A stretch of DNA of 64,000 nucleotides, taken from contig JAGQHB010000060.1 of NCBI GenBank assembly GCA_020432045.1, forward strand, positions 1-64,000, read 5' to 3'. This DNA is from Dehalococcoidia bacterium (GTDB lineage: Bacteria > Chloroflexota > Dehalococcoidia > Tepidiformales > Tepidiformaceae). Shown here piece by piece: positions 44,791-52,781 of the stretch; the stretch's first letter is position 1, and each line of letters starts with the position of its first letter. The position numbers and the translations under genes were made by a program. The notes under the pieces are model-generated. The model saw only the letters and a list, made by a program, of their open reading frames with translations. It did no database searches and was not told the DNA's origin.

Positions 44791-44806
44791 TGGCGGCCGC
44801 AACCGG

Positions 44807-45397
44807 GTGTTGATTGACCTCCATTGCCACTCGTTCCCGCGTTCGCAGTGCAGCACGCTGGAGCCCGGGCAGCTCATCGATCTGGCCCGGGAACGCGGCC
44901 TCGACGGGTTCTGCCTGACTGAGCATGACCAGACCTGGCCGGCCGAAGAGCTGGCTGTGCTGGGGAAACGAACAGGATTCCCGGTGTTCGCGGGGATTGA
45001 GCTTTCCACCGACATGGGCCACGTCCTGGGTTATGGCCTGGAAGGGACCGGGTCGCCACTGCATGTAGCCGGGACCGTCCACAATTTGGCGGTCGCCTGT
45101 GGTGCGGTGCTCTACCTCGCGCACCCGGCACGGGATGGCCTGTTGAAGCTGGACCGGCACACGATCGAATACTTCGATGGCGTAGAGGGTATGAACGGAT
45201 CGGATTCGAGGTTGCAGAACCTTGCAGCGACAGAACTCGGCAAGGGATTCCGGCACCCACCTATCGGTGGGTCCGACGCGCACTCGCCGGGGGAAGTGGG
45301 CCGAGCAGCAACGCGCTTCCAAGTCCGGATCGAGACGCAAGCTGAACTGGTGCAGGCGTTGCGTGCGGGCCGCTACGAGGCAGTCCGGCTGGATTAG
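44807..45397 (+). CDS. PHP domain metal-dependent phosphoesterase
   Basis: A 196-residue PHP protein, from GTG 44807 directly at VLIDLHCHSFPRS. Metal motifs are LHCHS, LTEHDQTW, AGIELSTDMGHVLGYG and GGSDAHSPGEVG. It aligns well with the PHP protein at 33319-33981, so the two are paralogues. The frame further left lies inside the DinB gene and is not coding. Substrate unknown; small PHP proteins hydrolyse phosphate esters such as 5' or 3'-5' nucleotide bonds. Confidence 0.85.
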   Translation: MLIDLHCHSFPRSQCSTLEPGQLIDLARERGLDGFCLTEHDQTWPAEELAVLGKRTGFPVFAGIELSTDMGHVLGYGLEGTGSPLHVAGTVHNLAVACGAVLYLAHPARDGLLKLDRHTIEYFDGVEGMNGSDSRLQNLAATELGKGFRHPPIGGSDAHSPGEVGRAATRFQVRIETQAELVQALRAGRYEAVRLD

Positions 45398-45406
45398 ATC
45401 CAGCCG

Positions 45407-46330
45407 TTAGGGCGGGAGTTCGCGTGTATACATCTCGCCGACAAGTTCGAGGAATGCCGCCATTGGGCCGGGCTGTGTCTTGTTCCGGCGGTACATGATG
45501 CCGATATCGCGAGTGACTGGTTCCGATGCCTCGACATGAATCTTATGGAGTGTACCGAGGCGAATCTCGCGTTCGACCGAGACTTCAGGGATGAGGGCGA
45601 TGCCGAGATTGGCCTCGACCATCTTCTTCGTGGCTTCGATGCTGTCGAGCTGCATGCGCTGGGCGGGCATCATGCCGACATCACGAAAGAGGCCGAGGAT
45701 CATGCCGTAGTAGCCGGAGTCACGGTCGAAGAGGATGAGCGAATCCTCGGCCAACTCGTCAACACGAACGACACCACGCTTGGCGAAACGATGGTTAGAG
45801 GAGACGACGAGGACCAACTCATCCTGGTAGAGCGTCACAGTGCGGGCTTCGGGGTGATGAATGGGCCGGCCGATAGCGACCTGTGCGTCGTCGGTAAGGA
45901 CGAGATCGAGAATCTCATCCGAGTGGCCCGTGCGGACGACGACATCGATGCCGGGGTAGTGGTCATTGAAGACCTTGAGAATGCGGGGGAGGACGTAGGT
46001 GCCCACGGCGGGTGCTGTGCCGATGGTGAGACGGCCAGCCGAGCCATCGCGAGTGCCGCGGAGAAGCGTGAGCCCGTCTCCGAGGGTGCGCATGACGCGC
46101 TGGGCATAGGGAAGGAAGGCGCGACCCGCATCGGTCAGGCGGACGCCTCGGCCCATCCGTTCGAAGAGTGGTTGTCCAACTTCCCGTTCCAGCGTCTGAA
46201 TGCGGTTCGAAAGGGAGGGCTGAGCGACGTTCAGAAGTTCGGCGGCGCGACTAAAGCTCCCGCTGTCTGCGGCGGCGATGAAGGCTTCGATCTGAGCAAG
46301 CTCGACGTGAGGATTGAGCACGTGTGCCAT
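45407..46330 (-). CDS. LysR family transcriptional regulator
   Basis: A 307-residue LysR regulator. The N-terminal winged helix is clear: LAQIEAFIAAADSGSFSRAAELLNVAQPSLSNRIQTLEREVGQPLFERMGRGVRLTDAG. The effector domain follows (GRLTIGTAPAVGTYVLPRIL). It has the usual length. A TATAG-N12-CTATA inverted repeat immediately before the start may be its own operator. It lies downstream of korB on the same strand, behind a hairpin, so it could regulate korAB or itself; targets are not known. Confidence 0.92.
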   Translation of the reverse strand: MAHVLNPHVELAQIEAFIAAADSGSFSRAAELLNVAQPSLSNRIQTLEREVGQPLFERMGRGVRLTDAGRAFLPYAQRVMRTLGDGLTLLRGTRDGSAGRLTIGTAPAVGTYVLPRILKVFNDHYPGIDVVVRTGHSDEILDLVLTDDAQVAIGRPIHHPEARTVTLYQDELVLVVSSNHRFAKRGVVRVDELAEDSLILFDRDSGYYGMILGLFRDVGMMPAQRMQLDSIEATKKMVEANLGIALIPEVSVEREIRLGTLHKIHVEASEPVTRDIGIMYRRNKTQPGPMAAFLELVGEMYTRELPP

Positions 46331-46339
46331 AGCTTCGAA

Positions 46340-46363
46340 CTATAGATCAATGTCGCGCTATAG
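46340..46363 (-). promoter_or_regulatory. candidate LysR operator (inverted CTATAG repeats)
   Basis: CTATAG at 46340-46345 and again at 46358-46363, with a 12-bp spacer, begins 10 bp upstream of the LysR ATG. Position and dyad symmetry suggest autoregulation; the resemblance to other LysR sites is only general. Confidence 0.4.
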
Positions 46364-46434
46364 CATCCACCAGTGGGCAGGCAGTGGGATATCGCGATGC
46401 TTGATGGCGCCACGGGGACCTGGAAGGGAACGCA

Positions 46435-46469
46435 GAAGAGGCCGTCCGGGGTGACCGGACGGCCTCTTC
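46435..46469 (-). terminator. 15-bp hairpin after korB
   Basis: GAAGAGGCCGTCCGG (46435-46449) and CCGGACGGCCTCTTC (46455-46469) are perfectly complementary with a 5-nt loop. It follows the korB stop. No clear U-tract follows on either strand, so it may act as a weak terminator or mRNA stabiliser. Confidence 0.5.
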
Positions 46470-46491
46470 GACGGGGTTGCCGGGGGCAGGG

Positions 46492-47538
46492 TCAGTCCAC
46501 GACCCAGGTCTCGCCACCGCGAAGGAGGGAGTTGAAGTCGGGTGTGCCGCCGGCCTGCGCGTGCGCGACCTGCTCAGACACGAGGTCTTCGTAGGTCGGG
46601 GCATCGACGGCGCGGAAAATGCCGACGGGGACGGGATATTCGGGATAGTCCATGCCGGCAAGGATGCTTGCAAGGACGGGATTGGCGGTGGTGTCGTGAT
46701 GGATGAGGCTGGAGTCATCCGCGACATCGTGGACGACCTCGGGCATGAATCCGTTGAGGCGGATGCCGTGCTCGTTGTTGGAGCCGAACCGCATCGGCTT
46801 GCCGTTTTCAAGGTAGAGCATCTTGTCCTGCCGGACCTCTTTGTCGGTGAATGCCGCGAATGCGTTGTCATTGAAGACGTTGCAGTTCTGGTAGACCTCG
46901 ACAAAGGAGATGCCCTTGTGGCGGGCGGCAGCATCAAGCGTCTGTTCCAGGTGCTTGATGTCGCGGTCGATGGTGCGGGCGACGAACGTGGCACCGGCGG
47001 CGAGCGCAATCTTGATCGGGCTCAGCGGCGATTCGGTGGTGCCGACGGGAGAGGACTTGGTGATCTTCCCAATCTCGGAGGTCGGCGAGTATTGGCCCTT
47101 GGTGAGGCCATAGATGCGGTTGTTGAAGAGCACGACCGTGAGGTCAAGATTTCGGCGCATGGCATGGAGCAGATGGTTGCCGCCAATGCTGAGGCCGTCG
47201 CCGTCACCGGTGATGACGAAGACTTTGAGCTCGGGCCTTGTGACCTTCAGGCCACTGGCGAGCGTAAGTGCGCGGCCATGAATGCTATGGAATCCGTACG
47301 TCTCCACGTAGTAGGGGAAGCGGCTGGAGCAGCCAATGCCGCTGATGAAGACGAGATCTTCCCGGCGGACGCCGAGGTTGGGCAGCATCTTCTGCATCTG
47401 GGCGAGGATGCCGTAGTCGCCGCAGCCAGGGCACCAGCGGACTTCCTGGTTTGAGACGAAATCTTTGCGGGTATAGACAGGCAGGTCATCGCCGATGAGC
47501 GAGCCATTATCGATGGGGACGGAGTAGGCGGTGGTCAT
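46492..47538 (-). CDS. korB: 2-oxoacid:ferredoxin oxidoreductase beta subunit
   Basis: A 348-residue thiamine-diphosphate subunit. It has CPGCGDYG at residues 36-43, the ThDP-Mg motif GDGDG (111-115) with N139-N140, and RIYGLTKGQYSPTS, the form usually seen in 2-oxoglutarate-type (Kor) enzymes rather than pyruvate-type ones. With KorA it oxidises a 2-oxoacid to acyl-CoA and CO2 with ferredoxin as acceptor. The ATG follows GGGAGG, and the gap from korA is 3 nt, so the pair is coupled. 2-Oxoglutarate is the likely substrate, not proven. Confidence 0.9.
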   Translation of the reverse strand: MTTAYSVPIDNGSLIGDDLPVYTRKDFVSNQEVRWCPGCGDYGILAQMQKMLPNLGVRREDLVFISGIGCSSRFPYYVETYGFHSIHGRALTLASGLKVTRPELKVFVITGDGDGLSIGGNHLLHAMRRNLDLTVVLFNNRIYGLTKGQYSPTSEIGKITKSSPVGTTESPLSPIKIALAAGATFVARTIDRDIKHLEQTLDAAARHKGISFVEVYQNCNVFNDNAFAAFTDKEVRQDKMLYLENGKPMRFGSNNEHGIRLNGFMPEVVHDVADDSSLIHHDTTANPVLASILAGMDYPEYPVPVGIFRAVDAPTYEDLVSEQVAHAQAGGTPDFNSLLRGGETWVVD

Positions 47539-47541
47539 GGA

Positions 47542-49452
47542 TTAGCCTCCCGACAGGCCCGATGCTGGGGCGAATCCGAGCTCGTAGGGGCCGGATTCAC
47601 CAAGGAGTTCCTGGATCTTGCCGGTGATCTCGCGGATCTTGAACGGTTGGCCGGCGATCTTGTTAAAGGGGACTGCGTCGACGAGGTACTTGGCTCGAAG
47701 CATCCAGACGAGGTTGCCCGTGTTGAGCTCGGGGACAAGGACTTTGTCGAAGCGTGAGAGGATCTCGCCGAGGTCAGGCGGGAAGGGATTGATGTAGCGG
47801 AGATGCAGCGAAGAAACCTTCTTGCCGCGTCCGCGGGCCCGGTTGACAGCGCTGGTGATGGCACCGTAAGTGCCACCCCAACCGACGACGAGGAGGTCGC
47901 CGGAATCAGGGCCATTGATCTCCGTGGGCGGTATCTCACGGGCGACGCGCTCAACGCGCTCTTTGCGGGCCATGGTCATGCGGTGGTGGTTGCCTGGGTC
48001 GTAGCTGATGTCCCCGGTCTCAGATGACTTTTCGATGCCACCGACGCGGTGTTCAAGGCCAGCCTGGCCAGGGACGGCCCAGGGTCGCGCGAGCGTTTCA
48101 GGGTCGCGCTCGTAGGGATTGAAGAAGCCGCCTTTGTTGGTGGCATACTTCCATTCGAGCTTAGGAATGGAGTCAAAGTCGGGAATCCGCCACGGCTCGG
48201 AGCCGTTGGCGACGTAGCCGTCGCTAAGGAAGATGACGGGGACCATGTACTTGAGGGCGATACGCCACGCCTCGATTGCCATGAAGTAGCAATCGGACGG
48301 CGTTTGCGGGGCCAGGATGACGACGTGGGAGTCGCCGTTGCGGCCGTACATCGCCTGGAGGAGGTCAGACTGTTCGACCTTGGTGGGCATGCCAGTCGAA
48401 GGGCCAGCACGCTGGACATCGACAATGACGAGCGGGAGTTCGGTCATAACGGCGAGGTTGATGGCTTCGCTCTTGAGGGCGAGTCCCGGGCCGCTGGTGC
48501 CGGTGAGACCCATGGCACCGCCGTAGGCCGCGCCAATGGCAGCACCGACTGCAGCAATCTCATCTTCGGCCTGGAAGGTCTTCACTCCGAAGGACTTGAG
48601 TTTGCTGAGCTCGTGCAGGATGTCGGAGGCGGGCGTGATTGGGTAGCTGCCGTAGAAGAGGGGAAGGCCCGCCTTCACGGAGGCAGCGACGAAGCCGAGT
48701 GCAGTGGCTTCGTTGCCGCTGATGTGGCGGTAGACGCCCGGCTTCACCGGTGCCGGCTTTACTTCGTAGCGGGCGTGGAAAAGTTCGGCGGTCTCGCCGA
48801 AGTTGTACCCGGCACTGAGGGCCTTGAGGTTCGCATCGAGCACATCGGGCCGGCGCTTGAACTGCTGTTCAGCCCACCGGGTGGTGGTTTCGAGGGAGCG
48901 GCCATAGAGCCAGAGGATGACGCCGAGCGCGTAGAAGTTGCGGGAGCGGAACTTGTCCTTCACCGAGAGCCCGGTTTCAGCGAGTGCTTTTTCGGTGTTA
49001 TGGGTGATATCGATACGGATGAGCTGGTACTTGGCGAGTGATCCGTCGTCGAGGGGGTTGCTGCTGTACGCGGCCTTTTTGAGGTTGACGGCGTTGAATT
49101 CCGCTTCATCAACGATCAGGAGACCGGTCTCGACAAGGTCGCCGACGTTGGTCTTGAGGGCCGCGGGGTTCATCGCTACCAGGACATCGGGCGCATCGCC
49201 GGGCGTGTAGATCTCGGTGCTCGCGAAGGAGAGCTGGAAGCCCGAGACGCCTGGGAGGGAGCCCGTGGGGGCGCGGATTTCTGCCGGGAAGTCGGGGTAC
49301 GTCGCGAGGTCGTTCCCGTAAACGGCGGCAGTGCGCGTGAACTGCGTGCCAGTGAGCTGCATGCCGTCGCCGGAATCGCCGCAAAAGCGAATGGTGACGC
49401 GTTCGAGTTCTTCGACACGTTGTTCGGGCCTGGTAAGCGTTGGGGTCGTCAT
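47542..49452 (-). CDS. korA: 2-oxoacid:ferredoxin oxidoreductase alpha subunit with fused gamma domain
   Basis: A 636-residue subunit. The N-terminal gamma domain covers about residues 1-200 (ITIRFCGDSGDGMQLTG), joined to the alpha domain (about 230-630; YPITPASDILHELS, GLTGTSGPGLALKSE, TKVEQSDLLQAM). This gamma-alpha fusion is the standard Kor arrangement. No ferredoxin-type 4Fe-4S motif appears, so a separate ferredoxin is needed. It works as a complex with the following KorB. The promoter should be in the 668-bp gap before it. ATG with GGTGGAG upstream. Confidence 0.92.
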   Translation of the reverse strand: MTTPTLTRPEQRVEELERVTIRFCGDSGDGMQLTGTQFTRTAAVYGNDLATYPDFPAEIRAPTGSLPGVSGFQLSFASTEIYTPGDAPDVLVAMNPAALKTNVGDLVETGLLIVDEAEFNAVNLKKAAYSSNPLDDGSLAKYQLIRIDITHNTEKALAETGLSVKDKFRSRNFYALGVILWLYGRSLETTTRWAEQQFKRRPDVLDANLKALSAGYNFGETAELFHARYEVKPAPVKPGVYRHISGNEATALGFVAASVKAGLPLFYGSYPITPASDILHELSKLKSFGVKTFQAEDEIAAVGAAIGAAYGGAMGLTGTSGPGLALKSEAINLAVMTELPLVIVDVQRAGPSTGMPTKVEQSDLLQAMYGRNGDSHVVILAPQTPSDCYFMAIEAWRIALKYMVPVIFLSDGYVANGSEPWRIPDFDSIPKLEWKYATNKGGFFNPYERDPETLARPWAVPGQAGLEHRVGGIEKSSETGDISYDPGNHHRMTMARKERVERVAREIPPTEINGPDSGDLLVVGWGGTYGAITSAVNRARGRGKKVSSLHLRYINPFPPDLGEILSRFDKVLVPELNTGNLVWMLRAKYLVDAVPFNKIAGQPFKIREITGKIQELLGESGPYELGFAPASGLSGG

Positions 49453-50120
49453 AGGACTTTGTCTCCACCCTCTCGTTTCTCCATCACCTTGTGAGGGCGA
49501 GGAGGCAGGTTTGGAACTGCCCTTGGAAGGGACTGGGCGGGGCGCGAGTTGCTGCCGGGCGCACGGGCGGGGCAGACGACAGCGCTGTTCTTTCTCACCG
49601 CGAACTGGTTCCCGCCAGGCAGCGGGCGGAGGTTGCGGTGGTATGGGGTGATAGCCGGAGGTTCATCCAGCAATCTCCCCTGCAGTTGGCCCAACGCGAT
49701 CCCGTCCGCCTTCGATTTCGTCACAAGAGGCTTTCTTGTGAAGGCGGGACGCACGGACGCACGTGCCCAGTGCGTGCATGAGGGAGGTTGCTTCCGCGTG
49801 TCGGAAGCGAGTCCCCTGGCAACGGCGGCGGGAAGGAGGTGAATGGGAGCACCCGGCGCCGGTTGGCGCTGCGACTGAGAAACAAGGCGGTTACACCGCG
49901 AGCGATCCATTCGAGCCTCGGGCCGATTTCGGGCAGGGAGACGACGCTCGCTCTACCCAAGTTAGTGTAACGCCACCGCGCCGCGGACGCGACAGAGGGC
50001 GCGCCGATACAGGCTACAACTTTTCACTATTCATGTACGGACGGGAGCGGCGATGGCCTGCGCGACCGGGCCACGAGGCCGATATTGCCTGTACCGGGAT
50101 TCGGCCGGGCAGGCGGACTG
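49453..50120. other. long divergent intergenic region between korA and the HD gene
   Basis: No gene is supported in these 668 bp; the frames present are short or low-complexity. Visible structure: a perfect 8-bp hairpin at 49721-49741 (TCACAAGA/TCTTGTGA), a 7-bp hairpin at 49790-49808 (GCTTCCG/CGGAAGC), and GCGGT-TAC-ACCGC at 49887-49899. On the minus strand TACACT near 49967 could be a -10 element for korA, giving a leader of about 500 nt. This is unusually long for this compact segment, so an RNA element or small regulatory RNA is possible but not identified. Confidence 0.5.
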
Positions 50121-51425
50121 ATGGCCTCTTCTGCAACGATTGAAACTGCAACCGCGGGCTTCCTCGACGCGGTCCTTTATGAAGGCGAGGAGAGCCGCGG
50201 ACTGCAAGGGCTGACGCGAGCGACGTTGCTCGCGCCGCTGAGCACGGCATTTGACCTCGCCGAGGGGAGGCCAGCCGGGCACGCACAGCGGGTCGCATAC
50301 ATCGGCGTGGCGCTGGCCGAGGAGCTGGGGCTGAGCACAGCGGAGGTATCGGAGACGTTCTTCGCCTGCCTTCTTCATGATGCCGGGATGGCGGCGCTGG
50401 GAGCCTCCCACGTCCGCAACCGCGCTGATGACGACCTGATGCCTCCAACTGGGGGTTGGGGTGACGTGATCCGGGCGCTCACGGTGCACTGCGACCAGGG
50501 CGACCGGATTGCCCGGCGCCTGGGGTTTGGGGAGAACGTAGCGACGGCCGTTGCGCGGCATCACGACTGCTGGGATGGGTCGGGGCCATCGGGCCAAAAC
50601 GGAAATGGGCAGATGCCGACGGTTGCGCGCATCGTCGCGGCAGCCGATCGGTTCGAGTGCATCATCGATTCGGAACCATCGCCCCTGGTCGTGCGGAAAC
50701 GGGGCCCATCGCTGGTACGCGATATGAGCGGTAGCGAGGTAGACCCCGAGGTTGCCACGAGGCTGGCCCGGCTGGCGGCGAAAGACAGCTTCTGGCTGGG
50801 TTTCTACGACCGGGACATGACGATCGGCCTGATGTCGATGGGAGCGGGCGACGCACTCTCGACGGACGGAGTGCTGGAACTGCTGGCGGCTATGAGTGAC
50901 ATCGTGGACAGCCGCAACAGCCGCGAACTGGGCCGTGGCCGGCGTGTGAGCGAGCTGGCCGTGAAAGTGGCGCTGGCATGCGGGCTTTCCGAGCGGCGTG
51001 CAGAGTTGGTACGCGCGGCGGCGCTTCTCCAGGACATAGGGACGCTTGCGGTCCCGGCATCGGTACTGAGCAAGCCTGACATCCTGACGCTGGACGAAAT
51101 GATGCAGATGCAGAAGCACCCGGCAATTGCGCGCAACATCGTAGGCGAAATCCCGGGGATGGGGGCGGTCGCCTGGTGGGTGGGATGCCATCACGAACGT
51201 GTGGATGGAAAGGGCTATCCGGGGATGCTGGAGGGCGATTCGGTCCCGATCGAAGCACAGGTCATCGGCATCGCGGAGGCGTACGAGGCACTCACGAACA
51301 ACCGGCCGTACCGGCGGGCATTGGCCCGGGACGATGCGGCCGAGGTCCTGCGTGGTCTGGCGGATACGCGATTCCACGCCACGGTTATCCGGCGGCTTGA
51401 GGAAGTCGTCTCGACTTTGGCTTGA
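50121..51425 (+). CDS. tandem HD / HD-GYP-like phosphohydrolase, second half degenerate
   Basis: A 434-residue protein with two HD-type halves. The first keeps metal ligands: GHAQRV (His54), LLHDAG (His86-Asp87) and HHDCWDGSGP (147-156). The second half starts GRGRRV, where the first ligand His is Arg, and has LQDIGTL, where the HD pair is Gln304-Asp305, but keeps HHERVDGKGYP (357-367). So one half looks active and the other probably serves as a regulator or dimer partner. HD-GYP domains break down c-di-GMP; substrate is inferred. ATG 50121 was chosen at AGGCGG; an extra N-terminal stretch (50085) lacks support. Confidence 0.82.
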   Translation: MASSATIETATAGFLDAVLYEGEESRGLQGLTRATLLAPLSTAFDLAEGRPAGHAQRVAYIGVALAEELGLSTAEVSETFFACLLHDAGMAALGASHVRNRADDDLMPPTGGWGDVIRALTVHCDQGDRIARRLGFGENVATAVARHHDCWDGSGPSGQNGNGQMPTVARIVAAADRFECIIDSEPSPLVVRKRGPSLVRDMSGSEVDPEVATRLARLAAKDSFWLGFYDRDMTIGLMSMGAGDALSTDGVLELLAAMSDIVDSRNSRELGRGRRVSELAVKVALACGLSERRAELVRAAALLQDIGTLAVPASVLSKPDILTLDEMMQMQKHPAIARNIVGEIPGMGAVAWWVGCHHERVDGKGYPGMLEGDSVPIEAQVIGIAEAYEALTNNRPYRRALARDDAAEVLRGLADTRFHATVIRRLEEVVSTLA

Positions 51426-51465
51426 CGGGGCGCGTCCGGCGCTTCTTGAGCACCACCCGCTTCGG

Positions 51466-51497
51466 CCAAAGGCCCCCGCTTCACCGGGGGCCTTTGG
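51466..51497 (+). terminator. Rho-independent terminator after the HD gene
   Basis: CCAAAGGCCCCCG (51466-51478) pairs with CGGGGGCCTTTGG (51485-51497), followed by CTTTG. The stem is strong; the U-run is short. Confidence 0.75.
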
Positions 51498-51567
51498 CTT
51501 TGCGGCGAGCATGTGCCTGGCGCCGCGGACGCTACAATGCGGGCACCCGACGAAGGGAGGGTGCACG

Positions 51568-52203
51568 ATGAATTCACGTGTCATCTCAATCACCCGGCAG
51601 GTTGGCACGGCTGGTGAAGAGGTAGCCGCAGCGACGGCCGAGCGAATGGGCTGGCGGCTGGTGGACTACCAGGTTATCCAACGAGCTTCGCAGGAAGCGG
51701 GCGTATCCGTGGAGGCGGTCACCGAGGCCGAGCACACACCTTCGCTGGTGACCCGGATCCTGGAAGCGCTGGCACGGAATCCGAGCGTGCCCGTGGCCGC
51801 GTGGGCGGACCCGCTGCCGCTGGCGACGAGCCCGCTCGCGACATCGACGGACTACCGCCAGATGATCGAGGACGTGCTCAAGGACGTGGCCGACCAGGGC
51901 GATGCCGTCATCGTCGGGCATGCGTCAGGGGCGATCCTGCGGGAGCGAGTGGATACGCTGCGTGTGCTCGTATGCGGGAGCGTGCCGTTCCGGGTACGGC
52001 GGATCCGGGCGAACATGAAGGTCGACGAGGACGCTGCGTTGAAGACCGTGAAGCGAAGCGACCAGGAGCGGGTGGACTATTTCCACCGTTTCTATCACGT
52101 GGGCTTCCTGGACCCCTTTGGATATGACCTTTGCATCAACACAGATCACTTGAACCCGGAACAGGCCGCCGACCTCATCGCGAAAACGGCCGCGTTGCGC
52201 TAG
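51568..52203 (+). CDS. cytidylate kinase-like family protein
   Basis: A 211-residue P-loop-like protein of the cytidylate-kinase-like group. The N-terminus RVISITRQVGTAGEEVAAATAERMGWRLVDYQVI matches the family pattern (phosphate-binding loop, then the lid helix); AVIVGHASGAIL and the FRVRRI and DQERVDYFHRFYHV segments follow, where true cytidylate kinases have NMP-binding residues. These relatives are mostly of unknown substrate. ATG 51568 has GAAGGGAGG 8 nt upstream. It starts a new transcript after the terminator; the next gene overlaps its 3' end. Confidence 0.8.
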   Translation: MNSRVISITRQVGTAGEEVAAATAERMGWRLVDYQVIQRASQEAGVSVEAVTEAEHTPSLVTRILEALARNPSVPVAAWADPLPLATSPLATSTDYRQMIEDVLKDVADQGDAVIVGHASGAILRERVDTLRVLVCGSVPFRVRRIRANMKVDEDAALKTVKRSDQERVDYFHRFYHVGFLDPFGYDLCINTDHLNPEQAADLIAKTAALR

Positions 52204-52766
52204 TTCTCGTCGCTGCCCTGGCTCTGTTCATCACCGGCTGCGGGGATGGCGGAAGCGGCGGCGGCCAATCGACAGCGACTCTGCCTGCGGGGAGTGCGAC
52301 GGGCTCTGCGCTCGACGCGACGGAACTGCTGCCTTCGCTGGCGGACATGGGCTTCAACCAGACCACGCCTGAGAAGATCCCGGGAACCGGCCAGCTGGAC
52401 CTGGCTTTTTCCGTCTATGACCGAGCGAATGCACCGAGGGCACAGGCCCGCGTGGAGGTGCGGGTGTATCCCGACGACGCGGCAGCGCGGACGGACTATA
52501 AGAACCAGGCGCAAGGATGGAAGACACCACCACCGGGGCTCTTCGGGGGCGACCCGGCCAATGTCGATGGCCCGGCGCTGACGGGAATGGACGAAGCAAC
52601 TGCGTACCTGGCAACAAACAGGGACCCACAAGGATTCCGCCTGTGGACTGATGTCTACCGGATGGGACGGGTTATCGTCGTGGCTCATGTACTCGGGCAG
52701 AATGAGGCGGACGTGACGCCCGTCCGAAACGCCGTGGCTGAACGGGTACGCGACAAACTGCGTTAA
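52131..52766 (+). CDS. putative lipoprotein, unknown function
   Basis: About 211 residues. A hydrophobic segment VALVLVAALALFITGC forms a signal peptide with lipobox ITGC, followed by a Gly/Ser-rich linker. The mature part (about residues 60-211) is a soluble domain with a repeated alpha/beta layout (PEKIPGTGQLDLAFSVYD, RVEVRVYPDDAAARTDYKNQ) that I do not recognise. The frame overlaps the kinase-like gene by 73 bp and can only start at a TTG (52131), or initiation lies elsewhere, so the N-terminus is uncertain. It precedes a large hydrolase by 15 bp. Confidence 0.6.
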   Translation: MHQHRSLEPGTGRRPHRENGRVALVLVAALALFITGCGDGGSGGGQSTATLPAGSATGSALDATELLPSLADMGFNQTTPEKIPGTGQLDLAFSVYDRANAPRAQARVEVRVYPDDAAARTDYKNQAQGWKTPPPGLFGGDPANVDGPALTGMDEATAYLATNRDPQGFRLWTDVYRMGRVIVVAHVLGQNEADVTPVRNAVAERVRDKLR

Positions 52767-52781
52767 GAACGAAGGGACACG

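Noticed and set aside
49721-49741. CRP-like site
   Set aside because: TCACA/TGTGA arms occur in the reverse order to TGTGA-N6-TCACA and form a tight hairpin instead.
49880-49900. T-box-like 3' motif (AAGGCGGTTACACCGCGAG) before the HD gene
   Set aside because: It resembles AGGGTGGNACCGCG, but the essential UGGN bulge is absent, the stretch is just a GCGGT/ACCGC hairpin, and the downstream gene is not an amino-acid or tRNA gene. An Rfam RF00230 search would settle it.
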